Part shown: in pieces, positions 63,426 to 64,000 of the stretch
Numbering within the stretch: the stretch's first letter is position 1
How the letters are laid out: every line of letters begins with the position of its first letter
DNA from: Synanceia verrucosa
Taxonomy: Eukaryota; Chordata; Actinopteri; Perciformes; Synanceiidae
Direction of reading: 5' to 3'
NCBI GenBank assembly: GCA_029721515.1
Contig: CM056553.1
Location: 4,663,001 to 4,727,000, forward strand
Length of the DNA stretch: 64,000 nucleotides
Position numbers and translations under genes: made by a program
The notes under the pieces: model-generated
What the model saw: only the letters and a program-made list of their open reading frames with translations
Database searches by the model: none
What the model was told of the DNA's origin: nothing

Positions 63426-64000
63426 ATCCTGTCTTTTGTTTTCTTTTGTCTAATCCTGAGAAATATTTAAACCAGACACAGTAAGAGGTATTAGTCTTAA
63501 ATTCTGATCTCAGATCCATCAATTTAGTTTAAACATAGACTCATAGGTCAGGTGATGGGTTCAGATTATGAAGAACTTGAAGGTGTTATATCAAAATAAG
63601 TCACATAATGTTGTTATTATGTTGCCAAAAAGATGCATCCATCCTACTGTCATGAGATCAGAAGTTTTTTTTCAGCTGTTACCAAAAAATATGACCTCAT
63701 AGCTCCAGATGCTGTCTTATCTTTTAATAGGTGCCAGTGTGTTTTAGCACAGGCCTGTCAGCATCGATCCGTTGTATATTTGTTGTCTATATACAGTATA
63801 TATAAATTTCTGTGTTCTTTTCCACATTATTTCACCAGTAAGAAATTATTCATTTAGATTTCCAAATTTTCTCGCTTTTTATCAGTTTTACTGGTGACTG
63901 GAAATTTGCATTTAATCTGGTGAAATTCTGTTAATCTGGAGGAAAATATTTAACTTTTATTTTTATTGTTATTATTATTTGGGGGGGCTAGGTCCTGCAG
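63426..64000. other. downstream intergenic sequence
   Basis: This is AT-rich sequence after the predicted limch1 3' end. I see no exon, no convincing open frame and no recognisable repeat family, only a short G run at about 63982. Confidence 0.6.

Noticed and set aside
1..64000. CRISPR arrays, bacterial operons, integrated viral genes
   Set aside because: No regularly spaced repeats, ribosome-binding-site-led gene series or viral protein motifs were seen. All structure fits a vertebrate intron-rich gene with transposons.

Overview
This window looks like nuclear DNA from a teleost fish, most likely a percomorph. It has long AT-rich introns with GT-AG splice sites, a tRNA-headed SINE, Tc1-type transposon relics, many small hAT-like and TTAA-flanked elements, LINE 3' tails and fish-style dinucleotide repeats. 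I see no bacterial-type operons, CRISPR arrays or viral genes.

One gene dominates the window: the plus-strand orthologue of LIMCH1 (LIM and calponin-homology domains 1). I chained 28 exons from 13139 to the stop codon at 61671-61673. Every donor/acceptor pair keeps the reading frame, and together they give 1312 residues. The first exon, with the start codon and the first part of the calponin-homology (CH) domain, is not here and must lie upstream. The order is: CH domain (exons 1-5, 13139-32115); serine-rich LIMCH1/LMO7 linker (exons 6-7); two large frame-neutral exons that look like optional cassettes (exons 8-9, 42495-45129); central LIMCH1/LMO7-specific region (exons 10-13); low-complexity acidic and serine-rich region (exons 14-18); coiled coil (exons 19-22); serine/proline linker (exons 23-25); and a C-terminal LIM zinc-binding domain (exons 26-28). 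The 3' UTR runs to a polyadenylation signal at 63399. Exon numbers in this annotation are counted within the window.

Layout: 1-13138 is the 3' part of the large first intron and holds a Tc1 relic inside an older small element, LINE tails and hAT-like and TTAA-flanked elements. 13139-32115 is the CH-domain part with large introns. 32116-45129 holds the linker and cassette exons, plus a nested pair of hAT-like elements in a 6.9 kb intron. 45130-55338 is exon-dense and includes a roughly 750 bp alternating purine-pyrimidine tract at 52702-53454. 55339-61673 holds the coiled-coil and LIM exons. 61674-64000 is 3' UTR and downstream DNA.

I found no second protein-coding gene and no convincing novel biological system. 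The most unusual material is the repeat landscape. One small element family carries expandable simple-repeat cores. Two composite elements appear to have spread as units. One truncated element reaches to about 30 nt from a microexon splice acceptor. Several inverted element pairs flank blocks of limch1 exons. All identifications come from reading the sequence and remembered family features; no database search was run.
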